64,000 bases of DNA from Actinomycetospora sp. NBRC 106378 (lineage in GTDB: Bacteria > Actinomycetota > Actinomycetes > Mycobacteriales > Pseudonocardiaceae): NCBI RefSeq assembly GCF_030269685.1, contig NZ_BSTT01000014.1:62001-126000 (forward strand). Direction: 5' to 3'. A program made the position numbers and the translations under genes. The notes below the pieces were generated by a model. The model searched no databases. It saw only the letters and a program-made list of their open reading frames with translations, and was not told the DNA's origin. Position 1 is the stretch's first letter. Each line of letters starts with the position of its first letter. Of the stretch, positions 55,271 to 63,167 are shown piece after piece.

Positions 55271-56131
55271 GTGCTGGCCCTGCCCGCCTTCCCCGTCGTC
55301 CGGCAGTCGCTCGGGGTGGTCGTCCCCGAGGCCCGACGTCGCCCCGCGTTCGCGCTGGACGCGATGGCGTCGGAGGTGTCCTTCATCGTGGGGCCCGCCG
55401 TCGGGACCGTCGCGGTGCTGGCCCTGCCGTCGACGACGGCCCTGTGGTCGGTCGGTGCGGCATTCGTCGTGGCCACTGCGGCGCTGTGGTGGCTCGACCC
55501 GGCGGTCCGCTCCGAGCCGGGGCGGACGGACCCGCCCTCGATGCGCCACTGGCTCGGGGCGCCGATGGTCACGGCGCTCGCCGCGGCGGTCGCCGCCGTG
55601 CTGGTCCTGTCGGCGACCGAGCTCGCCGCGGTCGCGGCCCTCACCGCGCGCGGAGAGACCGGATGGTGGGCCCTCGCGAACACCGTGTGGTGCCTCGCGT
55701 CGCTGGCCTGTGGCCTCGTCTACGGCGTCGCCGCGCGCCCGCCGTCGCTCCCGGTCCTGCTCGCCGGCCTCGCGCTGGGCACGGTCCCGGTCGCGTTCGG
55801 CGGGCCCTGGTGGCTGGTCGCCCTGCTGCTCGTGCCCGCCGGCGCGTTCTGCGCCCCGGCCCTGTCCTCGTCCGCCGAGGCGGTCGGGCGGCTCGCGCCG
55901 GACGGCGCCCGCGGCGTCGCGACCGGGTTGCACGGCTCGGCCATCATGCTCGGGGCCGCGCTCGCCCAGCCCCTCACCGGCGTGCTGATCGACCGGGTGT
56001 CCCCGACGGTGGCGCTGCTGGCGGCCGTCGGGATCTGCCTGGTCGTCGCCACGGGCGCGGGGGTGGCCCTCAGAGGAGAGATACCGCCCGCTCGGCCAGC
56101 AGGAACTTCCGCGCCCGACCCGATGGCGTGA
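55271..56131 (+). pseudogene. MFS transporter remnant, N-terminal third missing
   Basis: About 286 residues with roughly eight helices: LPAFPVVRQSLGVVVPEARRRPAFALDAMASEVSFIVGPAVGT corresponds to the middle of a 12-TM transporter (positions near TM4-5), and the rest runs to the normal C-terminus (GLHGSAIMLGAALAQPLTGVLIDR). No start codon, ribosome binding site or promoter precedes it; GTG 55271 is the first possible. Its stop overlaps the 3' end of the CoA ligase gene by 62 bp. Confidence 0.8.
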
Positions 56132-57758
56132 GCGGGACGTCGGCCACCGCGATCTCCGCCACGTGGCGTGGCACCTTGAATCGCGCGAGGTGCTCGGTGC
56201 ACCACGCCACGAGTACCTCGGCGTCGACCGCGTGCCCCTCGCGCGGGACGATCCAGGCCCACCCGACCTCACCCCGACGGTCGTCGGGAACGGGGACGAC
56301 GAACGCCTGGTGCACGCTCGGGTGCCGGGCGAGGACCGTCTCCACGTCGCCGGGCACCACCTGCTCGCCGCCACAGCGGTAGCTGTCCTTGGTGCGCCCG
56401 ACGAGGTGCAGGTACTCGTCGGCGTCGAGGACACCGAGGTCCCCCGTGCGCAGCCACCCTTCCGCGGTGAACGCCGCCGCCGTGGCTTCTGGGTTGCGGT
56501 AGTAACCCGCTGTCACGCCGGGTCCGCGACAGACGAGCTCGCCGATCGAGCCGTTGGGCAGGTCCTCCCCGGTCGCGGTGTCGATCACCTTGTACTCGAC
56601 CAGCCGCCCGTCCAGCGCCGGGTCGCCGGCCACGCCCGCCCGCTTCATCCGGCCGTTCGTGGTCATCCGTCGCTCGGGCGGGTCCTCGGGCCACGTGCAC
56701 GTGGTGGACGCCGTCGTCTCGCTCATCCCGTAGCCCGTGACGACCTCGCCGGGGGAGAGGACCTCGTCGATCTCCGGCCAGATGCCGTGCGGGGAGACCC
56801 CTCCCGAGGAGTAGAGGTGCGTGAGCGACGACAGGTCGCGCGGCGCCGCCCGCTGGACCCGGATGAGTTCCGCGGTCATCGTCGGGATGAGCAGGGCGTC
56901 GTCGGCGCGCTCGGCCTCGATCGCGTCGAGGATCGCCGCCGGGTCGAACGTCCGCCGCATGACCATGCAGCCGCCGACGAAGGGCACCGTCAGCAGGCCC
57001 TCGACGTAGCCGTAGACGTGGAAGAGCGGCAGCGAGAACACGACGCGGTGCGCGTCGGTGTACGCGCGGCCCCACGTCGACCCGTACGCCGTACGGAGCA
57101 GCATGTCGTGGGTGAGCTGGACCCCCTTCGGCTCGCCGGTGGTGCCGGAGGTGAACAGGATGTCGGCGACGTCGTCCGGCTCGCCGGCCGGCACGGTGAC
57201 CGGATCCGCCGTCCCCAGGCCGGCCAGCGTGGTGACGCCGGGCCGGGGGTCACCCGTCTCGTGCACGACGAGGTGGCGCAACTCGGGGGCGGCCGGCGCG
57301 GCCACGCCGCCGGTCCAGTCACCGAGGAGCTCGTCGAGCATCGTCAGGTAGTCGAGGTCGCGGAAGCGGTCCGTCGTGATCAGCACGCTCGCGTCGGAGC
57401 GGCGCACGATGAACCCGAGTTCGTCGCGACGGTTGGCCACGTTTATCGGCACCGTCACGGCCCCGAGCCGGGCGATCGCGTACCGGACCGCCACGAACTC
57501 GGCGTCGTTCGCGAGGACCACGGCCACGTGGTCACCCCGCCCGACCCCGAGGTCGCGCAGGCCGCCGGCCACCCGCGCCGACCAGTCGCGCATCTGCGCA
57601 TAGGTCCAGGTGCCGGCCTCGGTGACGACGAAGGGTCGGTCGGCGAACTCCTCGCACGCGGCGTCGAGGGCGCCCGCGAGGGTCCGTGGCACCCAGGTCG
57701 GGTGCCGCTTCTCGATCGCGGCCCGCCGCTCCGTCGCGGAGCGCGGGTGGACGGTCAC
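56070..57758 (-). CDS. AMP-forming acyl-CoA ligase in the catabolic island
   Basis: 562 aa ANL ligase. P-loop ILFTSGTTGEPKGVQLTH, A5 GYGMSETTA, hinge GDLGVLDADEYLHLVGRTKDSYRCGGEQV, and a C-terminal conserved block (PLTPSGRARKFLL) in which the usual catalytic lysine of GK is replaced by R-A-R-K, leaving a lysine two residues on. It would activate the hydroxy acid released from the lactone. GTG start overlaps the BVMO stop (GTGA), so ligase and BVMO are one operon. Confidence 0.88.
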   Translation of the reverse strand: MTVHPRSATERRAAIEKRHPTWVPRTLAGALDAACEEFADRPFVVTEAGTWTYAQMRDWSARVAGGLRDLGVGRGDHVAVVLANDAEFVAVRYAIARLGAVTVPINVANRRDELGFIVRRSDASVLITTDRFRDLDYLTMLDELLGDWTGGVAAPAAPELRHLVVHETGDPRPGVTTLAGLGTADPVTVPAGEPDDVADILFTSGTTGEPKGVQLTHDMLLRTAYGSTWGRAYTDAHRVVFSLPLFHVYGYVEGLLTVPFVGGCMVMRRTFDPAAILDAIEAERADDALLIPTMTAELIRVQRAAPRDLSSLTHLYSSGGVSPHGIWPEIDEVLSPGEVVTGYGMSETTASTTCTWPEDPPERRMTTNGRMKRAGVAGDPALDGRLVEYKVIDTATGEDLPNGSIGELVCRGPGVTAGYYRNPEATAAAFTAEGWLRTGDLGVLDADEYLHLVGRTKDSYRCGGEQVVPGDVETVLARHPSVHQAFVVPVPDDRRGEVGWAWIVPREGHAVDAEVLVAWCTEHLARFKVPRHVAEIAVADVPLTPSGRARKFLLAERAVSLL

Positions 57759-59371
57759 CGGGCCCCGACGAGGCTGCCGGTGAACGTGAAGCCCTCGTAG
57801 CCGTCGGCCACGACCTGCTCGAGGGTCCGCCGGTACCCGCGCACCCCACCCACGTAGGGCATGAACACGCGCGGCTTCCCGGGCACCTCGGCGCCCATGT
57901 AGTACGACGCGGCCCTCGGGTAGAGCGTGGCCGCCGCGCGCTCGTTGACGTGGTCGACCCACCGCGCCTCGGCCTGCTCCGACGCCTCGATCTCGTCCGC
58001 GCCCTGCTCGGCCGCATGGTCGAGCAGCCCGGCGATCCAGTCGACGTGCGCCTCGATCGAGAGCAGCACGTTCGACAGCAGCGACGGGCTGCCGGGGCCG
58101 GCGATGACGAAGAAGTTGGGGAACCCCGACACCCCGACGCCGAGGTAGGTCCGCGGCCCGGCGTTCCAGTGCTCGCGCAGCGTCCGCCCGCCCCGCCCGA
58201 CGATCTCCGGCTTGAGCAGCGCCCCCGTCATGGCGTCGAAGCCGGTGGCGAAGACGATCGTGTCGAGCTCGATCTCCTCCGCGGTCGTCCGGATGCCCCT
58301 CTCGGTGATCCGGTCGAGCGGTGTCTCACGCATGTCGACGAGGTCGACGTTCTCGCGGTTGAACGTCTCGAAGTAGCCCGAGTCGACCGGCGGGCGCTTC
58401 GCGCCGAAGGGGTAGCCGCGGGGCATGAGCCGCTCCGCCGTCGCCGGGTCGTCCACCTTCTCGGCGATCTTCGCCCGGATGAAGTCGGCCGCCGTGTCGT
58501 TGGCCTCCTCGTCGAGCATGAGGTCGTAGAAGGCGAGCAGGAACCCGAAGCCCGCCGTCGTCCACTGCTCCTCGTAGAGGGCACGGCGCTCCTCGGGCGA
58601 CACCGCGACCGCCGACTGCTTGTTGGGCTTGAACCCCAGACCCGAGGGCGACCAGCGGGCCCGCTCGCGCCGGTCGGCGTAGGTGGCCTTGACCTCGGCG
58701 TCGCGCTCGTCGGAGAGCGGCGCGTTGTTGGCCGGGATCGAGAAGTTGGGAGTGCGCTGGAAGACGGTGAGGCGCTCGACCTGGCGGGCGAGCACGGGGA
58801 TGAGCTGCGTGCCCGAGGAGCCGGTGCCGATGACGCCGACCCGCTGCCCGGAGAGGTCGACCTCCTCATGCGGCCAGGCCCCGGTGTGCAGGATGCGACC
58901 GCGGAAGTCCTCCTGGCCCTCCAGCTGCGGCTGCTTGGTGACCGACAGCTGGCCGGTGGCCATGACGAGGTACCGCGCGCTCCACGTGCCGGCCGAGGCG
59001 CCCTCGGTGGTGACCGTCCAGCGGTGGGCGTCCTCGTCGTACGCCGCGCGCGTCATCCGCGTCGACAGGTGCACGTCGCGGCGCAGGTCGAAGCGCTCGG
59101 CCACGTGGTCGACGTAGCGCAGGATCTCGGGCTGGGTGGCGTAGCGCTCGCTCCAGCGCCACTCCTGCTCGAGCTCCGGGGAGAAGGAGAGCGAGTAGTC
59201 GTAGCTCTCGACGTCGCACCGCGCGCCGGGGTAGCGGTTGACGTACCAGACCCCGCCGAGCCCGTCGTTGGCCTCGACCACCGCGACCTCAAGGCCGCGC
59301 TCGCGGAACGTGTGCAGGGTGCGGAGGCCGGCGAAGCCGGCGCCCACCACGAGCATGTCGACCTGGCGCAT
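57755..59371 (-). CDS. Type I Baeyer-Villiger monooxygenase
   Basis: 538 aa, typical length. FAD motif GAGFAGL (10-16), NRYPGARCDVESYDYS (45-60), the BVMO fingerprint FRGRILHTGAWP (156-167; FxGxxxHxxxWP), and NADP motif GTGSSGTQ (182-189). It inserts oxygen next to a ketone to give an ester or lactone with NADPH and O2. ATG 59371 is fixed by a near-ideal leaderless promoter: TTGACG, 17-bp spacer, TAATCT, 7 bp, ATG. The -35 box overlaps the left half-site of the island operator. Confidence 0.95.
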   Translation of the reverse strand: MRQVDMLVVGAGFAGLRTLHTFRERGLEVAVVEANDGLGGVWYVNRYPGARCDVESYDYSLSFSPELEQEWRWSERYATQPEILRYVDHVAERFDLRRDVHLSTRMTRAAYDEDAHRWTVTTEGASAGTWSARYLVMATGQLSVTKQPQLEGQEDFRGRILHTGAWPHEEVDLSGQRVGVIGTGSSGTQLIPVLARQVERLTVFQRTPNFSIPANNAPLSDERDAEVKATYADRRERARWSPSGLGFKPNKQSAVAVSPEERRALYEEQWTTAGFGFLLAFYDLMLDEEANDTAADFIRAKIAEKVDDPATAERLMPRGYPFGAKRPPVDSGYFETFNRENVDLVDMRETPLDRITERGIRTTAEEIELDTIVFATGFDAMTGALLKPEIVGRGGRTLREHWNAGPRTYLGVGVSGFPNFFVIAGPGSPSLLSNVLLSIEAHVDWIAGLLDHAAEQGADEIEASEQAEARWVDHVNERAAATLYPRAASYYMGAEVPGKPRVFMPYVGGVRGYRRTLEQVVADGYEGFTFTGSLVGAR

Positions 59372-60341
59372 GGTCCCGAGATTAGGTCGCACCCCCGACG
59401 ACGTCAACGTCGCTGTTGACTCGCGCGGTAGCGTCCGCGGCGTAGACTTCGAGCACCTGATCTACGAGAAGGAGGGTCGGATCGCGACCCTCACGCTCAA
59501 TCGCCCGCACCGCGGCAACGCGTTGTGCCGCGCGCTGCGCGACGAGATGGACCTCGTCCTCGACGACCTCGATTCCGACGACGACACCCGCGTGCTCGTC
59601 GTGAAGTCCAACGGCAAGAACTTCTGCACCGGGTACGACCTCACCGAGTGGGCCTATCTCTGGGGCACCGCCGAGACGCCGAGCCGGCCCGAGGACGCCC
59701 GTCCGCACCGGCGCGCCCCGATCTTCTCCCGCCGCGAGTTCCACGAGTCGCGCGAGCGCTGGATGCGGCTCTGGCGCATCCGCCAGGCGACCGTCGGGAT
59801 CGTGAAGGGCGCCTGTGTGGCGGGTGGGCTCGACCTCGCCGGCGTGCTCGACATCGTCTTCGCCGCCGAGGACGCCCGCTTCGGCCAGCCCGAGGCCCGC
59901 ACCATGGGCGAGATCCACATGTTCGGGATGTGGCCGGTCCACCTCGGCATGCGCAAGACCAAGGAGTGGCTGTTCACCGGCGACGAGATGACCGGGATCG
60001 AGGCCGCCGAGCTGGGCCTCGCCAACAAGGCCGTCCCCGCCGACGAGGTCGAGGCCGTCGCGTACGCGTACGCCGAGCGCGTCGCGAACGTGCCGCTCGA
60101 GATGATCTACGCGCACAAGGAGTCGACGAACCGCTGGTGGGATGCCATGGGCATCACCGCCGCGATCGCCGCGGCCAACGACGCGGACGCCATGGCCATC
60201 GCCGGGCCGGCGATGGCCGACTTCGAGCGCATCCAGCGTGCGTCCGGGGTGCGCGCGGCCGTCGAGGACCGCGACGCCCCGTTCAAGGAGCACCGCACCT
60301 ACTGGGACGCCTACCAGGCGGGTGGTTCCTCGTCTTCGTGA
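59370..60341 (+). CDS. Enoyl-CoA hydratase/isomerase family protein (large crotonase)
   Basis: Up to 323 aa. Crotonase motifs YEKEGRIATLTLNRPHRGNAL, VKSNGKNFCTGYDL, and GACVAGGLDLAGVLDIVFAAEDARFGQPE. The insertion around 105-145 (WAYLWGTAETPSRPEDARPHRRAPIFSRREFHESRERW) makes it longer than usual hydratases. The N-terminus is uncertain: family alignment would start near 59440, but there is no ATG, GTG or TTG there; the only in-frame ATG (59370) overlaps the divergent BVMO start. CTG 59457, 8 bp after TAGACT, is another possibility. Confidence 0.85.
   Translation: MVPRLGRTPDDVNVAVDSRGSVRGVDFEHLIYEKEGRIATLTLNRPHRGNALCRALRDEMDLVLDDLDSDDDTRVLVVKSNGKNFCTGYDLTEWAYLWGTAETPSRPEDARPHRRAPIFSRREFHESRERWMRLWRIRQATVGIVKGACVAGGLDLAGVLDIVFAAEDARFGQPEARTMGEIHMFGMWPVHLGMRKTKEWLFTGDEMTGIEAAELGLANKAVPADEVEAVAYAYAERVANVPLEMIYAHKESTNRWWDAMGITAAIAAANDADAMAIAGPAMADFERIQRASGVRAAVEDRDAPFKEHRTYWDAYQAGGSSSS
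59379..59420 (-). promoter_or_regulatory. BVMO promoter with island operator copy 2
   Basis: On the minus strand TTGACG (59407-59402) and TAATCT (59384-59379) are 17 bp apart. The operator GTCAAC-GTCGCT-GTTGAC spans 59403-59420, so a bound regulator would cover the -35 box. The right half-site TTGACT faces the divergent crotonase and could be its -35. Confidence 0.85.
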
Positions 60342-60378
60342 CAGCAAAGCCCTGTCGGCGTGCTCCCATCGTGAGGTC

Positions 60379-60408
60379 CCTTCCCGACGACGGGTCGGCG
60401 CGGCTCGC
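60379..60408. repeat. Dispersed repeat CCTTCCCGACGACGGGTCGG, copy
   Basis: 30-bp match to 39433-39462 with two differences (positions 12 and 22). It lies 37 bp after the crotonase stop, next to the sixth 56-bp element, in the convergent gap between the two crotonase genes. Confidence 0.7.
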
Positions 60409-60451
60409 CGTCGTCACCGGCGCCGAGTCGGAGAGGGGGATCGGCGTCCGG

Positions 60452-60507
60452 TGAGGGTCACGGAGGGCAGGTCCCGGGGCCCGCGGACCTGCCGGGCGTG
60501 CTTCTCG
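60452..60507. repeat. 56-bp palindromic element, copy 6
   Basis: Ends TGAGGGTCACGGAGGGCAGG and a right arm of type CCTGCCGGGCGTGCTTCTCG, again exactly 56 bp. The arms pair over about 15 of 20 positions. It stops 9 bp before the 3' end of the convergent crotonase gene. Confidence 0.85.
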
Positions 60508-60516
60508 GGGAGGAGT

Positions 60517-61284
60517 TCAGCGCCCCGACCACCGGGGTGCGCGCTTCTCGCCGAACGCCCGCGCCCCCTCCCGGGCGTCCTCGGTGGCCTTGATCGCGAC
60601 CAGCTCGGCCTCCTGGCGGGCCCACGCCTCGTCGGCGGGCAGGTCGGCGGCGGCCAGCATCCGCTTCGTCGCCGCGAGGGCCAGCGGCGCGTTCCGGGCG
60701 ATGCGGGCGGCGAGTTCCAGTGCGGCGGACGCGGCGGACCCGGGGTCGACGAGCCGGTTGACCAGCCCCCACCCGTGGGCGTCGACCGCGGAGAAGCGGT
60801 CTCCGGTCAGCGCCAGCTCCGCCGCCACGGAGCGCGGCACACGGTGGGGGAGTCGGAGCAGTCCGCCCGACCCGGCGATCAGCCCGATCCCCACCTCCGG
60901 CAACCCGAACACGGCCTCGGCGGACGCCACGACGAGGTCGCACGCCAGCACGAGCTCGCACCCGCCGGCCAGGGCGAACCCCTCGACCGCGGCGATCAGG
61001 GGCTTGGCGGGCGGCGCCTGGGTGAGCCCGCCGAACCCGCGGCCGGGCACCTCGGGGGCGTCGCCGTCGAGGAAGGCCCGCAGGTCCATCCCGCTGCAGA
61101 AGGTCCCGCCGGCGCCGGTGAGCACGCCGACGGACAACGACGGGTCGGCGTCGAACTCGTCGAGCGTGGCCGCGATGTGCCGGCTCATGGCCCCGTCGAC
61201 CGCGTTGCGCTTGGCGGGACGGTCCAGGGTGATGAGCAGGACCCCGTCGGTCGGCTTCTCCGTGCGCACACCGGTGCTCTCCAC
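60517..61284 (-). CDS. Enoyl-CoA hydratase
   Basis: 255 aa, canonical crotonase: GVLLITLDRPAKRNAVDGAM, oxyanion segments GAGGTFCSGMDLRAF and EGFALAGGCELVLACDLVVAS, PEVGIGLIAGSGGLLRLP carrying a catalytic Glu, and the ending FGEKRAPRWSGR. GTG 61284 follows CAGGCT (61291-61296, minus strand) by 6 bp, with TTGACT 17 bp further upstream overlapping the island operator, so it is leaderless and probably repressor-controlled. Confidence 0.93.
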   Translation of the reverse strand: MESTGVRTEKPTDGVLLITLDRPAKRNAVDGAMSRHIAATLDEFDADPSLSVGVLTGAGGTFCSGMDLRAFLDGDAPEVPGRGFGGLTQAPPAKPLIAAVEGFALAGGCELVLACDLVVASAEAVFGLPEVGIGLIAGSGGLLRLPHRVPRSVAAELALTGDRFSAVDAHGWGLVNRLVDPGSAASAALELAARIARNAPLALAATKRMLAAADLPADEAWARQEAELVAIKATEDAREGARAFGEKRAPRWSGR

Positions 61285-61314
61285 CGGGCCAGCCTGGACA
61301 TCCCCGGACGGCTA

Positions 61315-61332
61315 GTCAACACTGCAGTTGAC
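61315..61332. promoter_or_regulatory. Island operator copy 3: GTCAAC-N6-GTTGAC
   Basis: Perfect 6-bp arms, spacer ACTGCA, in the 63-bp gap between the divergent crotonase and SnoaL-hydrolase-dehydrogenase operons. The left half overlaps the -35 TTGACT of the crotonase. The right half is 15 bp before the GTG of the other operon, so one regulator could control both. Confidence 0.85.
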
Positions 61333-61347
61333 GACAGGGAGGTCACC

Positions 61348-62121
61348 GTGGACATCCACCCGATGGGCGCGCTGATGCGGCGCTTCGTCGTGGACTGGCT
61401 CGACCGGGCGGACGCCGAGGTCCCCCCTCAGATCATGGCGCCGGACTACGCCATCGACATCGCCGGGGTGCAGATGCCCGGGCGCGACGCGTACCTCGAG
61501 GCCACCAGCGCCCAGCTCGCCCGTTTCCCGGGGCTCACCGTCACCGTCCACGACGCGCTCTACACGACCGACGGCCACGCCGCACTGCGCTTCACCGAGC
61601 ACGGCGCGTCGGAGCGGGGTGGAGCGGCGGCATGGCGCGGCATCGGGGTCTTCCGCGCCGAGCACGGCGTCCTCGTGCACAACGCCACCGAGGAGGACTA
61701 CCTCGGCCGGCGCCGTCAGTTGCTCTCCGGCACCCCGGACCCCGTCGACCCGCCGATGGTCGCCCCGTGGACCGAGCCGCCCGCCGACCCCGACCCGGAG
61801 GCCGAGAAGGCCGTCCGCACCTGGCTCGACGCCGGGGCGCCCGCCCGGTCGGGGATCACCTACGACGACGGCGCCGCGCCGGGCGACCTCCTCGGGTCGC
61901 CGTCGATCGCGGTCGACGCCCTGGTCGTCGCCGGACGACGGGTCGCGGTCCACGGGGTCGCCCGCGGGAGCTACGTCGGCGGCCTGCCCGACGCTCCCGA
62001 GCCCGACGGCGCGGACGTCACCCTCGGCCTCGCCGCCCTCCTCGACGTCGCTCCCGACGGCACCCTCACCGGCCACGTGGTCCGCGACCGGCTCGGCGTC
62101 TACCGGGCCCTCACCCGATGA
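61348..62121 (+). CDS. Double SnoaL/NTF2-like fold protein
   Basis: 257 aa. Residues about 1-125 are a SnoaL-like cone fold (MRRFVVDWLDRADAEVPPQIMAPDYAIDIAG, FPGLTVTVHDALYTTDGHAALRFTEHG). After a Pro/Asp linker (about 132-150), residues 150-257 appear to be a second, shorter unit (AVRTWLDAG...VAVHGVARGSYVGG). The fold is shared with limonene-1,2-epoxide hydrolase and polyketide cyclases; no catalytic residues can be assigned with certainty. GTG 61348 has AGGGAGG at 61336-61342. ATGA overlap with the hydrolase gene. Confidence 0.78.
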   Translation: MDIHPMGALMRRFVVDWLDRADAEVPPQIMAPDYAIDIAGVQMPGRDAYLEATSAQLARFPGLTVTVHDALYTTDGHAALRFTEHGASERGGAAAWRGIGVFRAEHGVLVHNATEEDYLGRRRQLLSGTPDPVDPPMVAPWTEPPADPDPEAEKAVRTWLDAGAPARSGITYDDGAAPGDLLGSPSIAVDALVVAGRRVAVHGVARGSYVGGLPDAPEPDGADVTLGLAALLDVAPDGTLTGHVVRDRLGVYRALTR

Positions 62122-63167
62122 CCTCCCCGGAACGCGACGACGGCACGCTGCTCCCGTCCAGTGGGAGCAGCTCGCCATCGTCGACCGACCCCGATGTCAG
62201 CGGTGCGCCACGGCGCGCACCCGATGTCAGTGGAGGGCCACCGCTGACCGGGCCGACCCTCGCCCCCGAGGCCGCCGACCTCCTCCGTCGCCTCACCGAG
62301 CTGGGCCTCCGGCCGTACGCCGAGGTCGGGGTGCTCGCCGCCCGGCACGCCGTCGAGGCCGCGCGATGGATGCAGGGCGAGAAGGTCGCGGTCGCCACGA
62401 CCGACCTCCTCGTCGACGGCGGGGACGGCCGCCTCCCGGCCCGGGTCTACCGCCCCACGGCCGCGCCGAGCACGGAGGTCCCGCTCGTCGTCTGGTTCCA
62501 CGGCGGCGGCTGGGTCTGCGGCAGCGTCGCGTCCGTCGACCGTCCGTGCCGGGCCATCGCGCGTGCTGCGGGCGCCGTCGTCGTCTCCGTCGAGTACCGA
62601 CGCCCGCCCGAGACGCCCTTCCCGGGGCCGCTCGAGGACGCCGTCGCCGCGACCGCCTGGTGTGCCGACCACGCCGCCGAGCTCGGTGCGCACCCCGGAC
62701 GGGTCGTGATCGGCGGGGACAGCGCCGGTGGCAACCTCGCGGCGGCCGCCGCCCGGTGGCTGCGCGACCGGGTCGCGCGCCAGGTGCTCGTCTATCCCGT
62801 GCTCGCGCCGCCCGATCCGGCCGGCTACCCGGCGCACAACGACGGGTACCTGCTCACCCACGCCGACATGGTGTGGTTCTGGGAGCACCACCTCGACGGG
62901 CGCCCCGCGACACCGGACGCCGCCCCGCTGCTCGCGCCCGACGACGAGCTCCGCGGACTCCCGTCCGGCGCGATCGCCGTCGCCGGCTTCGACCCCCTGC
63001 ACGACGAGGGCGTCGCCTACGCGGAGCGGTTGCGCGCGGCGGGCGTCGACGTCGAGCTGCGCGACTGGCCGGACATGATCCACGGCTTCCTCGGCATGGC
63101 CGGCGAGCTGCCGCAGACGGGCTCCCTCATCACCTGGATCGCCGCACAGATCGGGAGAAGCACATGA
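62118..63167 (+). CDS. Alpha/beta hydrolase of the hormone-sensitive-lipase (family IV) type
   Basis: 349 aa. Oxyanion motif WFHGGGWVCGS, nucleophile GGDSAGGNLA, acid in GFDPLHDEG, and histidine in DMIHGFLGM. Monoterpene lactone hydrolases of rhodococci are of this family, which fits a lactone-opening step after the BVMO (inference). The first about 50 residues are Ser/Pro/Gly-rich and encoded by two copies of a dispersed repeat (62195-62241), giving PDVSGAP and PDVSGGP. Start ATG overlaps the previous stop. Confidence 0.92.
   Translation: MTSPERDDGTLLPSSGSSSPSSTDPDVSGAPRRAPDVSGGPPLTGPTLAPEAADLLRRLTELGLRPYAEVGVLAARHAVEAARWMQGEKVAVATTDLLVDGGDGRLPARVYRPTAAPSTEVPLVVWFHGGGWVCGSVASVDRPCRAIARAAGAVVVSVEYRRPPETPFPGPLEDAVAATAWCADHAAELGAHPGRVVIGGDSAGGNLAAAAARWLRDRVARQVLVYPVLAPPDPAGYPAHNDGYLLTHADMVWFWEHHLDGRPATPDAAPLLAPDDELRGLPSGAIAVAGFDPLHDEGVAYAERLRAAGVDVELRDWPDMIHGFLGMAGELPQTGSLITWIAAQIGRST

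Noticed and set aside
55271-55683. N-terminal extension of the CoA-transferase frame as a full-length gene
   Set aside because: The upstream 140 residues are Ala/Ser/Thr-rich antisense of the MFS remnant and do not match the CaiB N-terminal domain.
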